DNA from: Charina bottae
Taxonomy: Eukaryota > Chordata > Lepidosauria > Squamata > Charinaidae
Reading direction: 5' to 3'
DNA length: 64,000 nt
Assembly (NCBI GenBank): GCA_023362775.1
Contig: JALMGJ010000002.1
Coordinates: 108,989,981 to 109,053,980 of the forward strand
Part shown: positions 31,160-42,733 of the stretch, in pieces
Position numbering within the stretch: position 1 is the stretch's first letter
Layout: each line of letters opens with the position of its first letter
Notes under the pieces: model-generated
Seen by the model: only the letters and a program-made list of their open reading frames with translations
Told to the model about the DNA's origin: nothing
The model's database searches: none
Made by a program: the position numbers and the translations under genes

Positions 31160-31589
31160 TGTTTGTGAATGACAAATACTGCAACCACCTGCTATGTGCT
31201 TCCACCATAATCAATCGTCAACATTTATATTTCATTTTGCTATCTCATCAGTAACTCTTAAAATTGGGTATGGAGAGCTTTTCCTGAAAAAGCAGAACCA
31301 GAAGGTGAAAAAATAAGAAGAAGCCTGAGAAACATTTATAAAGAGCGAGCACTTCCATACTGCCACCACTTCTATTCCCCAATCCCACAAAACCAGTTTA
31401 AAGGCTATCCATGATTACCCTCAAGCCTGTCATTTTCCAAATGCTGAGAATAAGAAGCAAAGAATCACTGCTTGGCTTCAAGTTGCCACTGGTCTTGCAA
31501 AAAAATTTCCCTCACCTCTACTACATGAAAATGGGAAATAAAATAAGTACTGTCCCTTGCTCATTCTAATCACATGTTGTGTGTATTGA
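31160..31589. other. Unique DNA, no gene seen
   Basis: No recognised feature. Confidence 0.5.
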
Positions 31590-31722
31590 TCTGGTTGCCT
31601 GCCAGGAATGAAGAACATGCATGATATCTTTGAGATCTAACATGAAGGATGGGATGCATCCTGATTCCACCATGTTCTTTAGAACTTGCTTCAAAGTCGT
31701 CTTGCCAGACTTTTAAGTACTT
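31590..31722 (-). repeat. Left arm of a diverged inverted repeat pair
   Basis: Read on the minus strand it matches 32640-32775: both have GAACATG-TTCTAAAGAA-like and CATCCTTCATGTTAGATCTC-like segments. Both arms keep a similar frame (SSKEH, IR-HP). Source unknown. Confidence 0.6.
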
Positions 31723-31735
31723 CATTTCTCTACTC

Positions 31736-32069
31736 CAGAGCTTTCCAAACTGTGTGTCGCAACACAAAAGTGTGTCACCACACACAGCGTGGTGTGTCGC
31801 CACACCACCCAGAAGTGGCGGCATGTGCGGGCACGGCGGCCACGGCAGCGGCGTGGCTTCTGCGTTTTAGCAGAGGCTGTCGCTGCTGCTGCCACCAACG
31901 TGCATGCGCGCGCCGCCACACGCCCCCCCGCACCACCACCGTGCACGCGTGCGCCGCCACACGCCCCCCCATGCCGCCACCGTGCACGTGCACCCCCCAC
32001 GCCACCGCTGTGCGTGCGCACGTCGCCACCGCTGGTGTGTCGCCAGTGGCGGCACTTTGGAAAGCCCTG
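31736..32069. mobile_element. Non-autonomous hAT element, family B-like (334 bp)
   Basis: Ends CAGAGCTTTCCAAACTGTGT and CTTTGGAAAGCCCTG, with the 8-bp duplication CTCTACTC at 31728-31735 and 32070-32077. The interior is CpG-rich with repeated CGCCGCCAC and GTGCACGCG phrases. Several frames of 60-137 codons on both strands are artefacts of this composition. Confidence 0.93.
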
Positions 32070-32077
32070 CTCTACTC

Positions 32078-32639
32078 TATCCCCTATTTTCTAACATGAA
32101 GTCAACAAAGGTGAAACTGGGACTCCCTTCATGTGCCCTTTGTGTGGCAGCTCAGCTTAAATGCTGGGCATGTAGGTTTCCCAAATGCCACCTTCAAAAT
32201 CTAGGAAGCTAAGGGAAAATGCCTTCCTTGATAACATATCAAATATAGGGAGTGGGTGAGTGATTTTTCATTAGAAGCAAGAAGGAGACAAAGAGTAGGA
32301 AGGTCTTCAGTGGGGTTGGCTATAGCTTTTTGTCATCCTTCCAGCTGTGCCTTACTTGGGCCCACCCACTCCTACCCTATGACTGCAGAAAAGGGAATTA
32401 CTGCCATTTTTTAATAGTTGCTCATCTGCTCCCAATAGGCTTTTAGGAGGGATGGCCCTCCATACTTGATGTGATATGAAGGAAGACATTTTGTCTTAGC
32501 TCCCCAGAGCCTGAAGATTGGAGAAACCTACATATCCAGCTTTTAGGCTGAGTTGCTGCACAATGGGCACTATGCATGGGTTTGTAGTTTTCTCCCTGCT
32601 GAATTTGTGTTAGAGGAAAAAAGGGGAAATGGAAAAAAA
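32078..32639. other. Unique DNA, no gene seen
   Basis: No recognised feature. Confidence 0.5.
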
Positions 32640-32775
32640 GGAAGCACTTGAAGTGCTGGCAGGAAGGCTTTGAAGTAAGTTCTAAAGAACATGTTAGAAT
32701 CAGAGTTCATCCATCCTTCATGTTAAATCTCAAAGATCTCATGCTTGCTCTTCTCTCCTGGGATAAGACAGAGCT
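32640..32775 (+). repeat. Right arm of the inverted repeat pair
   Basis: Plus-strand partner of 31590-31722, about 900 bp away with a hAT element between. The frame CWQEGFEVSSKEH is shared in similar form with the left arm. It may be a worn transposon fragment or local duplication. Confidence 0.6.
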
Positions 32776-33038
32776 GGAATATACTCTGAGAATCTCACAG
32801 AGAAGGTTGACAGATAAATGGCAAAAATGATTAGTAAGAAAATGACCTAAAGCATCTCCACAGCTGCTGTCAACAGACTGCTGGGAAAGCTGCCGACCAT
32901 GAAAGGAAGTTTTGCGGTAGGTGAAAGAACTAAAGAAGGGGAGACCAAAAGTGGAGAATATGTCTGTAATACTGATTGCACACAAAGCACAGCTATTTGA
33001 GCTAATGGAGAGCCCCCCCCACCATCTCTCACCCCACT

Positions 33039-33041
<3 letters not shown>

Positions 33042-33093
<52 letters not shown>

Positions 33094-33095
33094 AA
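33042..33095 (+). repeat. (TC)n-(AC)n compound microsatellite
   Basis: About eight TC units followed by about twenty AC units with AA interruptions. Confidence 0.92.
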
Positions 33096-34174
33096 GACTG
33101 AAAGAGATTCCCTTTCCCTCTATTTATTTTGCTGCCCTGCTGGTCTTCTTTGTTTCCAGTTGTAGCTCTATTCCATTTGTATCTAGAGTTTCCTTGCTGC
33201 TTCACTGCACTCCATTCTTTACCCATGCAGTACTAATGAATGTGGGGACAATTCAAATGTAAAATAGGACAGAACTGCTGAAATGAATACTGCTTTTGCC
33301 TTTTCTCAAAAGGATATTTTGATGCAATAAAATTGCTTGCTCTCTTTTCCGTAATTCCACATTCCTGTCACTGATCAATCCCGCTTCTCTACCTTGATTC
33401 ATCCTTTTCTTTTCTACAGTGCACTATTGTGGAGAGGGCTATCCTTTTCATATTCTGAATTACCCTCCCACTAGGTGATCCCACCTCCTCCCCACAGTAA
33501 CACATTTGCAGCGTTCAGCAGTATACAGGCACAATCATACGTTGCAAATGCTAAGAAAATTCTGTCCCCCTTCTCATTGTATTTCTTGAAAATATAATCT
33601 CTTCCTATCCCCCACCTCCTAAGTTTCCTGCTGAGCCACTGAACTCCGATAATCATGCAAGGAATATCGAGATGCAGCCAGCAATATCTCAGTGTTGACT
33701 TTCAAATTCACATTTACTTGAATGCCTGCATTACTGACAGAGGAAATATAAAGTCATTCTTTCTCAAACAAAAATTACATTTAGTCTGTGGTATAAAATG
33801 CCCCATATTTCAAGAAGCAAAAGAAATGTCTCTCCTTGGCTCTAAAAATGGCCTGTGGATTCTTTCTGTGAACTTTTTCTAAATAGATACCAGTGTTCAT
33901 TATCTTAGAGAATCTAGCAAAATATGCATTGTACTGTGATTGTTTTGTTTAGTTCTATTTTTCAGTCTATAGTTTTTTATACTAAATGTTTAACCATAGA
34001 AAATTAGTACAGTGGTAGCTTTCTTGGCATTTAAGTTCAGCTCCTGGCTACACAGACACATGCATGTTTTTCAGGGCAACAATATAGAAATAATATGCTA
34101 TTGCCTTCTTCTAGTATGAGTGTGTGTGCATCTGTGTGTATTTCCCCTGAGTCTAGTATATAACCTTTGGATTT
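33096..34174. other. Unique DNA, no gene seen
   Basis: No recognised feature over about 1.1 kb. Confidence 0.5.
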
Positions 34175-34262
34175 CTTAATGATCTCCCATCCAAATACTT
34201 AACCTGGTCTAACCCTGCTTGACCTTTTGAGCTCAGCCAAGATTGGCTAGATGCTTGGTTAT
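34175..34262 (-). repeat. 5S rRNA-derived SINE or pseudogene remnant
   Basis: The plus strand reads GATCTCCCATCCAAATACTT, AACCTGGTCTAACCCTGCTT, then a GAGCTCAGCCAAGATTGGCT-like segment. This is the reverse complement of the middle of vertebrate 5S rRNA with many changes. 5S-derived SINEs are known in amniotes. It is not a working 5S gene: the ends are missing and internal promoter boxes are altered. Confidence 0.65.
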
Positions 34263-36577
34263 AATTTAGGGAGAAACTGTATAATCAGATATAGAATGTC
34301 AGATGTGACTCTTTTTCCCCAAGTAATTTCTGAACAAAACATAGCCTAGAGATTACCCACCAATAACAAGCAACCCATTTGACCAAAAAACAAAGTTCTG
34401 CCTCTGTGTGTCAGGTGACAGCTTTTCCTAGCAGACATTCTTGAGACAAGAGTTAAAGTCATGGTACAATGGACATTAATTTGGCCTCTTCATGCCACCC
34501 ATGAGAATTTCTGTGAAATTTTCTTTGACAGAAATGTTGGAAGCAGATTCTTGGTCACCAAACCCAATTGTAAGGAAAAATACAGGGACATTTTCTTCAT
34601 GGCATTATAAATAAATAATTCTTTCCTGCCTTTATCAATCTTTTGGCCTTTATGGAATATTTCTTCTCTCCAGGATTGAGTTCTGATTACATAAATTCTT
34701 TGATTAGTTTCTAGATGGTGTTTTCAGTTTTCCTAGCATGCTCCTGACTTTAAGACATATCCTTTCCTATCTGTAAATTAAGTATTTGTAGTTATATTGT
34801 ATAGTTATATTACCTTCCTTTACTACCTGTTTTTTCACTTCTAACCACAACACAATCCTACTATAGTTTCACATGGCAAAGCTTTGTCCAGTGTGAAAAT
34901 GATGCAGGACAAGCCATGTCTAAATATAAAGGTTGGAAAGATAACCATTCTATTGCACAATAAGTTATGCTTTTCACATCACAGTGATTCCATTGAAATG
35001 CATCTTCACAGAACACCTCATAAATAAACAAATGAAAGGACTTCAGGGTTAGTTAAATACTTAGGGCTAAGCCATAGAAAACCAGTGAATCATACCAGGG
35101 GCTGGTGGTAAAAGACCAAGCCCATCAAAGACATAAAACCAAGTCAGGAGTTGGTCTTCCTTTTAAGAAATGCTATTCTGGGAGTAGTTCTAAAAAGCAG
35201 TTGATGTTTTATGACTGGGACAGCTGCAACAGAGCTGGTGGTTCCCAATGCTGACCATATAACTCTTGACTCAAAATCACACATGGAAAAACAAAATAAA
35301 ACAAAATGCTATGCTATGCTACTCTTAATAAGGTGAAGTCTCTTTCCAATACTCAGATTACTTACAATACATTTTCATAACTGGAAAAGGAAAAGACCAT
35401 CCTGAATGCAAAAGTGTGCTTGGACCTGCTCTGCTTTAATATAAAGTGTGCATCATCTATGATTTATTCTTGTGGGCATGCTTCAAAGCAATATGCCATC
35501 AAGCTCTATAAAAATTGGATTTGTCTCCACCAAACTGTTTTTGCTGGCACAAGGGCTTACCAGGTGCCACAACATGAAAATATATCCATCAATGAAGAGA
35601 TATATAAGCCAGACATGCAAGGAACAGCCTGTAAGCTCAGATATGCAATCTGCCACCCTCATTCCATTTTACAAGGAACTAGTTTAGGCTGTTTGGCTGA
35701 TATCCTCAAACCACTTTCTTTGAGATAGTCCTCTTAAAGTGTAAAGCAAGATTGCAGAATGCAACCTACATGAGCTACTAAAGCAATTATGACAAAGTGG
35801 TAGTAGCCAAAACCTAGGGGAGTCAGCTATTCCCCTAGAAATCCAGTCAATTAAATTCAGCCCGGAAGGATACCAATCTAATATCAAAGATATTGCCAAA
35901 AGGACCACTTCCCTGGAGCATAAGGTTAATGATTTAGAGCATGTCAGCTTGGCCTGGAGCAGAGAAAATGAAACAAGAAAACACACATGCACATAAAGGT
36001 CAAACTATTAATAGATATAAGAAAACGCAACCATTACAAGAATAATTCAAGGCAGATACACAAGGGCTCACTGGCATCTTAGTTATCAACAATGTCAGCA
36101 CATTCCAATTTTTATAGGGTGCTTAATACAACTCTCTATTTTTTTCATATTTAGTGTATAACAGAGGACAACGAATGTGAGTCAGAGTTCAAGAAGAAAT
36201 TAGAGGTAGGAAACAGTGTCCCAGTTTCCCCATTAAAAGTTCCTATTATTATCTTTAGCCACAAGAACAAGAAAGAAAGCTGGAAGAACTGAAGTAGAAG
36301 AAGACAACTAGGACTTCCCTGGCATCATCAAGAAACACCACCAAGGAATAAAAGTCACAGATACTGGTAGGTGTGTATTCAAATATCAAATGCCCAAAGT
36401 GTTTTCAAGGAGATCTCATTACATAGGGCAGACTCTGCATGGATTCTAATAACCAATCTCCTGCTGAAAATCTGCAACAAAAAGGACCAGCGTTTCCATT
36501 AGCTTCCCAGCTAGTACCATCCAGAAGTGCTGATATGACAGCTCCTATCCCAAGACATCTGGAGTGGGGAAACCATG
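34263..36577. other. About 2.3 kb of unique DNA, no gene seen
   Basis: No transposon end or convincing exon. The 104-codon frame at 35414-35728 has no recognisable domain and no supporting context. Confidence 0.45.
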
Positions 36578-36585
36578 ATTTAGAA

Positions 36586-37169
36586 CAGGGGTCGGCAAAC
36601 TTTTTTATGCCAGGGGCCATTTTGACATTTATAACATTTATGACATCACTCGAGGGCCAGGGAGCGGGGTTTGAGGGTGGGAGCCAATCGTGTGGAAGGG
36701 AGCAGGGTTTGCGGGCGGGAGCCAATCACATGGAAGGGGGCGGGGGAGGTTTGGAAGAAGGAGAAGGGAAAGAGAGGCTTGACTGCTCCAGTTGCTTCTC
36801 TTCCGGAGCCTCTTAGGGCCTGCTGCCGCCACGCCCGCTGCCGTGCCTGCCCCCGCCATGCCCGCTGCCGTGCCTGCTGCTGCCGCCATGCCCACCACCA
36901 CGCACACCATGCCCGCTGCCGTGCCTGCCCCCGCCACTCCCGCTGCCGCGCCTGCAGCCGCCATGCCCACTGCCGAGCCTGCCCCCGCCACGCTGCCGCC
37001 ATGCACACCATGCCCGCTGCCGTGCCTGCACCCGCCATGCCCGCTGCTGCGCCTGCCCCCGCCACGCCCGCTGCCGTGCCTGCCCCCACCACGCCTGCCT
37101 GTGGAAGAGCCACACTCAAGGGGCCAAAGAGACGCATGTGGCTCACGAGCCGCGGTTTGCCGACCCCTG
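36586..37169. mobile_element. Non-autonomous hAT element, family A (copy A2)
   Basis: Ends CAGGGGTCGGCAAAC and TTTGCCGACCCCTG, with the 8-bp duplication ATTTAGAA at 36578-36585 and 37170-37177. It is 584 bp. After a left AT-rich subterminal region it has three GC-box/CCAAT-like units (36660-36745), then a GCC-rich minisatellite (36825-37100), then the family's right end with GCCACACTCAAGGGGCCAAA. Frames of up to 182 codons are artefacts. Confidence 0.94.
36825..37100 (+). repeat. GCC/CTG-rich minisatellite in hAT A2
   Basis: Repeats built on CCCGCTGCCGTGCCTGCCCC with CGCCATG spacers, period about 24-27 bp, about ten irregular copies. Confidence 0.85.
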
Positions 37170-37177
37170 ATTTAGAA

Positions 37178-37476
37178 CATCAGACTTACTATGTAGACCC
37201 TGCCCCCCTGGGGAAATGATGAAAAGATGCAGAACGTTTAATTCCAAAATAAACTGTTCAGAAAAAGTGGATTTGGATCCAGGACAAGGGGAGGAATTTT
37301 GGAGGGGCAAGTTGTAACTTTCTTGCTGCTTGGGAAGGCATCACAAGCTGACATTGTTAGGTAGCTGCAGAGCTTTGTTCGGGTCACAATCCCTTTATCC
37401 AATGCTCCTTATTCAATGCAGCAACCACATTTCTGGAGGGGGGGGATCAGATTCCACAGCTGAATTCCAAGCCCCA

Positions 37477-37508
<32 letters not shown>

Positions 37509-38708
37509 AGAGAAGAACCTTCCTCTTTGCTCTTCTTCCAGGCAGAAAGACTATTCATTTACATAACTGGCTATGGAATCCAATGACCAGCAATTTATTT
37601 AAATTAGAAATAAAGATATTAAGTCTACAGTAAACCAGGTTATGTAAAATGGTAAAAAACAAGCAGGTTAAAAAGGGGAAAATTGTAATTTTTTTCCCCT
37701 AGGAAAACTCTGGCTGGTTTCAATGTAAATGGTTAATTCAGCCATCAGAAACCAATTTGGAAAAGCACTTGGCTTTTTTCCTTTCTTTCTTGTGATGATG
37801 AAAGTGATGATGAAAACAGTGAGAGGGGAAAAAAAGACTGGACACAGTATCCTGATCATTATTTGATGCCTTTGCATGCAGAGCTGACACATGACTAAAT
37901 GACTGAGATCACCAAGGTCCTATCTCAATTAATCAGGGAAAAATAATCACAACAATAAGAGCTGATGGTTCTTATAACCTCTATAGAACAATGTATATGG
38001 ACAGCAAAAAGTCAGGAAGCACTAGATGCCTTGTTGATACCTTGTAGCATTCATCCAGATTTTTGCAGCCCAGATTCCTGGTACCCCTAAAATTTTAAAA
38101 GCTTATATATAGCCAGCTGAATTGTGTGCAGTACCTAATAGGATGTGAGGATGAATCCCAAGATTTCATGCCTTTGGGGCTAAACAGATGTGGCAGAAAT
38201 TTATTTTCATCAAGTGTTTCAAGAACACATTTTGGGATCAGATGATTTTCTCCAAACACTTTTCTTTTCTTCAAATGTCACAGTATTAGGCTATTAGATG
38301 CAGATTAATTGTTTACAGTTTACATCCTTCATTGTAAAAAGCCACTTCCCCATCACTTTTGAAAGATGCCCGTGTTAAACAATCCCTTGACGAATTCTTG
38401 TGCAACTGTCCTGAGAACGTTTGAAATATTAAGGAGAGCAACTTCCATCTAGTCTACCAATTTGATTCCAGCAAACTCATGTTTCTTGTCAAAAGGTAGA
38501 TGGACTGCGTTATCATGGCTGAAAACCAATTGCTAATCTTCAAAGTCAAAGGATTTCTGTTTACCAGTCCATTTAAAAGGCTAAAAATACTTAAGCATTC
38601 TGATTTCCTCTGTATTCCATCTTCTTCAAAATTGTGGTTATAATTGCCAAAAGAAATGCACACTGAGGTTGGATTAGATTTCCAGTCCCATAATCTCTCT
38701 GAGAATGG
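37178..38708. other. Unique DNA with an (AC)n tract at 37474-37505
   Basis: No gene is recognised; one simple (AC)16-type repeat. Confidence 0.5.
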
Positions 38709-38742
38709 TCATTCATTCATTCATTCATTCATTCATTCATTT
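38709..38742 (+). repeat. (ATTC)n microsatellite
   Basis: About eight ATTC units. Confidence 0.9.
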
Positions 38743-38935
38743 ATTGGAGTTATCTGGCCACCTGTCATACAATTACTGTAGGAGGCTCACAACAATCCAT
38801 AAAACATAGTTAAAAACAAAGATACCCTTCCCCCCAGCACCAGACCAAACATCCTTGCAGCTCAATCCCCATCCTAGCCCAATGCTTGGGGGAAGAGCCA
38901 GGTCTTCATAGCCCTCCAGGGTTATTTATTTTAAC
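38743..38935 (+). repeat. Ancient interspersed repeat (same family as 22245-22770)
   Basis: Phrases GGAGGCTCACAACAATCCAT, TTAAAAACAAAGATACCC and GGGGGAAGAGCCAGGTCTTC occur in the order expected for the 5' part of the family seen at 22245. Confidence 0.45.
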
Positions 38936-40465
38936 ATACCTGATTTTTACAACGTAAAAATTACAGGGAAGAATTGCAATTGCAATGTCTAGGTCCTCCT
39001 TAGACATGAAGCCAGCTCGGTGACCTTGGACTTGCAAAAAAATCCCAAAGGACACTTGAAGGCAGCCAAGGCATTCAGTGGCTATCTAGAATATAGCCGA
39101 GTTCTGTAGCTCTAGAGCAGTTTCTCAATATGTACATCTTTGCTGCATCTAGTGACTGGATTTTTGCAGTTCAGATGTGGCAGCTATTAGATTTGGGCAA
39201 CAAAAATCTGCCCAACTACTATATGGCATCAGAGTTTTTGTATCACTTTATGGCCATCTTGGATTTCTAAAACCCATTTCTGTTAGCCCTACTTACTGGT
39301 ATACCCTGTAAACACATATCATTTTTACTTGATCACTTGAACACCCATTATTTCCTCCAGAGTATTCTGAACATTATAGCTGTTTGAGGTGTTGTTCACT
39401 AGTCTCTTCCCAATTAAATTTGTGGTATAGCTATCCCAAAGAGAGTTAGGTAATTCAATGCATAGAAAATCAGGAGTTTTTATGTTCAGCTTCTCAAAAT
39501 TCAGGCTCTTTCTCACTAATCACAAAGGGCTGAGCTCATAATATCTTCTTGGCAGTACCACCCAAAGAGAAAATGAAGCAAAAAATTGAGTGTGCAGTCA
39601 TTCAAACACTGGAGTTGGTTTTATTCATCTCTGAGGAATCTAGAATAGAGAACAATATTGGAACTTCTTAGGGGGAAACACTGGGACGGGCAGAGAGGGA
39701 AGAACCAAAATATGGAGAATGGGGGTATGCAATGTCTACCACTGTTGACAGTGCAAGAGGACAGCTGTTTCACAACAGTTCACCAGAATTCACAATGCTA
39801 TCCCAAATTAAAATCTGACTCTTGTACTAACTTCAAACAACTAGTTTAAATCTATGCTTCTGAAAGGAAGATTAGGGTTCACCACCACCCAATAATTGGG
39901 GAAGTATCTTTAAAGTGGGCCATCTTATACTCACTGAAAAAAATGCTAGTGGAAGCAGATTTGTTGTTAAATCTTTCCTTTTGGGGTGAACTTCCTTTCA
40001 GACAAATGGATCTACTATAAGCTATGATGAAGAGTCATGATCTAATTTACTTGTCTGTATTCCCCAAACAGAGGAAGAGAACAGAGAGATACAGGAATAC
40101 TCTAACCTGATAGAAGGATTTTTAATGTCTTATTGTGAAATTACTCAGTGCTTGCTTTGGCATGGTGAAGGGATAGAAAATCTTTGAAAGAAAGATAAAG
40201 GAAGCAGCAGGAAAGGGACCTTGCCTTCAATGCAAGTCTTCTGAGAGGTATTTAATGTTATCAGTAATACTATAAGCTTGCTGCCTCTGTGGTGTTCCTT
40301 TGGGATGCTGTTTTAAGTGAAACACCAACTGAAATGCCAATCCTTCATCCATAAGGTCACAGGGGGGGGGAAAGCAATTTTTCTGCATTCAGTGAAAACT
40401 GATATACCAGATAACAATGAAAGTAAAAGAACCATTGCACTCTGCATGCCATTTTTTAAAAATGA
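38936..40465. other. Unique DNA, no gene seen
   Basis: No recognised feature over about 1.5 kb. Confidence 0.5.
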
Positions 40466-40467
40466 TA

Positions 40468-40506
<39 letters not shown>

Positions 40507-40532
40507 GATAGACAGACAGACAGACAGACAGA
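40466..40532 (+). repeat. (GAT)n and (GACA)n microsatellites
   Basis: About twelve GAT units followed by about six GACA units. Confidence 0.92.
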
Positions 40533-40883
40533 CTAAAAAAGAATAAGAAAGATTATGTATTGTCGCAGATTATAGAAGATTATGTTCATGAGAAAGGAAA
40601 AGAATGGTCAAAATCGTTGTGGGACAACACACTCACTCACAAACAAGAAGTCAGTGAAAGATGAGAGCTTGGGGCAAGGGAAAATTAGAATGTTGGAAAA
40701 GCTTTAATAATCAAAGGCAGGATGACTTGCCCAATATGCATCCAGTGCCTTCTCAGCCTAGATCAGCGCTGGACTTCAAAGCTTTGTTGAAAGCAACTAC
40801 TGTAGCTACAGACCAGAAAGCAATGCTTTTGAACATGAGCTGAAACCTGGCATGAAAAGTAAACACACCAATGCATGCAGACA

Positions 40884-40960
40884 GGGAATTTATTTATTTA
40901 TTTATTTATAAACATATTTATATCCCGCCCATCTCCCCCGCAAGGAGGGAATGCTTCAAA
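40884..40960 (-). repeat. 3' tail of a LINE/SINE-type retroposon
   Basis: On the minus strand GGGGGAGATGGGCGGGATAT is followed by AAAT-type tail units. The same tail occurs at 56262-56347 (plus) and 61888-61960 (minus). Family not determined. Confidence 0.55.
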
Positions 40961-42066
40961 TAATGGAAGAGCACTGGAAGTTGGGCAGGAATGCAAATAA
41001 AGGAGGGTTATTAAGCCCGGAATTGTTTTTCTGTACCTGGACACACTTTTTTTTCCTCTCAGATGAATCATCCTGGATTTAGAAATACAAACTGAAAGTT
41101 AGCACTCAGCATTACTTGCAAATGGAGCAATGAACAATGTCATAATTCAAATAGTTATGGCCAAGCTTCATTCCAGAAGAAATCATGAGAATCTTTCCTA
41201 AAAGTTATCATGAGGAGTTGTGAATAATAAAAAAACACATATGACTATATATGGGGACAACATTTAATGCAAAAAGAAAGAAAAAGGAAAAAAAAGAATC
41301 TATGTGAAGAGTAGATGGAGAAGATTCAATAAACAATATTATGTACACAGTAAAATAACAGGCCAAGTGAAGCAAAGCTATATATTCAGTCCAGTGGCAT
41401 TTATCGGTTTGACTGTCTGCCTGTCTGTCTGTGATGTGATAAGTGCTGAGAGTCACAGCCAATAAATTTCAAAATGTCAAGTAATAGTCCAGGCATGAGT
41501 GGGCAGAGTTCTATTGACTATGAGGCTTGGGGGGGGGGGGTCAAAGAAAGATATTTGTGTGAAAATCTGTATTTTTGTATTGCAATGCAAACTATCAAAA
41601 GAGAAATTGACATGAAGATAATAATCCATAGACTGCACTGCCCTTTTATTCTTCTGGCAACCCCAGGTTCAACAGCAATCAGAAAAACAGAAAGACCAGA
41701 TTGAGTTGTATAAAGCACATCCTTCTGTTCCTCCAGAACTATAATCTGCCTTCATACTACTATGTCTTTCTCTTGTCCTTGAAATCTTGAAAACGGGCCT
41801 ATGTGACAAACGCTTATGTTTTGTTTTCACACCATATAGAACCTCCTAAGGCGTCTAGTAATTTGACTCCATTTTGAGAGGTCTAAATAAACCAAATTCA
41901 TCCTTTCTTTCTCAAAAAAGCCTTTCTCATGTAAACCTTTAGTTATAATGGCATAACTTGCAAAAACTAGTCATCATCTTTATTAATAAACTATAGTATT
42001 TTTAAGAAGGTGGGTTCATCAGTCAGATCATATTCTGATTTTTGGGTTAGACCCATGATGTGAAAG
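40961..42066. other. Unique DNA, no gene seen
   Basis: No feature recognised apart from a G12 run near 41529. Confidence 0.5.
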
Positions 42067-42128
42067 ATAGAGCATTTTATGGTTGTTGTGGGTTTTCCGG
42101 GCTGTGTGGCCATGTTCTGGCAGTTTTG

Positions 42129-42176
42129 GTTCCTAACGTTTCGCCAGTCGCTGTGGCTGGCATCTTCAGAGGACCT
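42129..42176 (-). ncRNA. Hammerhead-ribozyme-like core, minus strand
   Basis: The mirror copy: CTGAAGA lies at 42169-42163 and GAAAC at 42142-42138 on the minus strand, with the same GCCAG/CTGGC helix II (one loop base differs). It is head-to-head with the plus-strand core and overlaps it. Confidence 0.55.
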
Positions 42177-42216
42177 CTGAAGATGCCAGCCACAGTGACT
42201 GGCGAAACGTTAGGAA
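42171..42216 (+). ncRNA. Hammerhead-ribozyme-like core, plus strand
   Basis: CTGAAGA (42177-42183, matching the CUGANGA box), helix II GCCAG/CTGGC (42185-42189 with 42199-42203) closed by a 9-nt loop, then GAAAC (42204-42208, matching GAAA) and GTT before AGG. CCT (42174-42176) can pair with AGG (42212-42214) as helix I. Helix III is only the self-complementary ACGT, so cleavage might need a dimer, as proposed for minimal hammerheads. Activity is inferred, not shown. Confidence 0.55.
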
Positions 42217-42507
42217 CCAAAACTGCCAGAACACGGCCACACAGCCTGGAAAACCCACAACAACCATCAGATTCCGGCCGTGAAAGCCTTCGACTATACA
42301 TAGAGCATTTTGCTTGACTGGAAAAAGGAACATTCAGTATTTGCAGGGAGAATGGCTTTAAGTTATCTCCATATTGTCTAATTTTTTAGACTAAAACCTT
42401 GAAGCAGCAGGAGCAGCAGCTTCTAAGCAGGTGTTCAGATTCTTTTTCTTCCATCATTTGTTCTGCAGTGAACAATGACTGTATGCTGAAACCCAAGATT
42501 TTATGTT

Positions 42508-42733
42508 TTGTTGTTTATTCGTTCAGTCGCTTCCGACTCTTCGTGACTTCATGGACCAGCCCACGCCAGAGCTTCCTGTCGGCCGTCACCATCCCCAGCT
42601 CCCCCATGGTTGAGTCTGTCACCTCCAGAATATCATCCATCCATAATTTGCCCTGGCTCATAGATCTTACATTCCAGGTTCCTATGGTGTGTTGATCTTT
42701 AGAACATCGGATTCGTCGTTCACCACCAGCACC
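42508..42733 (-). mobile_element. Internally deleted BovB fragment
   Basis: On the minus strand, about 90 bp from the 5' endonuclease leader (equivalent to 7510-7600) is joined directly to the last 135 bp of BovB (equivalent to 2443-2578). The junction is at 42640-42645 with a short ATCCA overlap. More than 2.5 kb of coding sequence is missing. No clear target duplication is seen. Confidence 0.85.

Larger units (their letters stand above)
42079..42299 (+). mobile_element. Penelope-like element terminal fragment, palindromic
   Basis: Two inverted arms of about 90 bp meet near 42173. The outer parts read GTTGTTGTGGGTTTTCCGGG and its partner; the 3' end reads GAAAGCCTTCGACTATACAT. In my recollection these phrases belong to the terminal repeats of vertebrate Penelope-like retroelements, which are known to carry hammerhead ribozymes. 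No reverse transcriptase is left. Short frames on both strands (42060-42317) are artefacts of the palindrome. Confidence 0.65.
42067..42311. repeat. 12-bp target duplication bracketing the Penelope-like remnant
   Basis: ATAGAGCATTTT occurs at 42067-42078 and 42300-42311. The enclosed 221 bp therefore arrived as one insertion. Confidence 0.88.

Noticed and set aside
31686..32099. Histidine/alanine/arginine-rich frames of up to 137 codons
   Set aside because: They fall inside a CpG-rich hAT element with exact ends and an 8-bp duplication; no domain is recognisable.
36638..37219. Alanine/glycine-rich frames of up to 182 codons
   Set aside because: Artefacts of the GCC-rich minisatellite in hAT A2.
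42060..42317. 85- and 74-codon frames on opposite strands with nearly the same peptide
   Set aside because: They are a consequence of the palindrome in the Penelope-like remnant.
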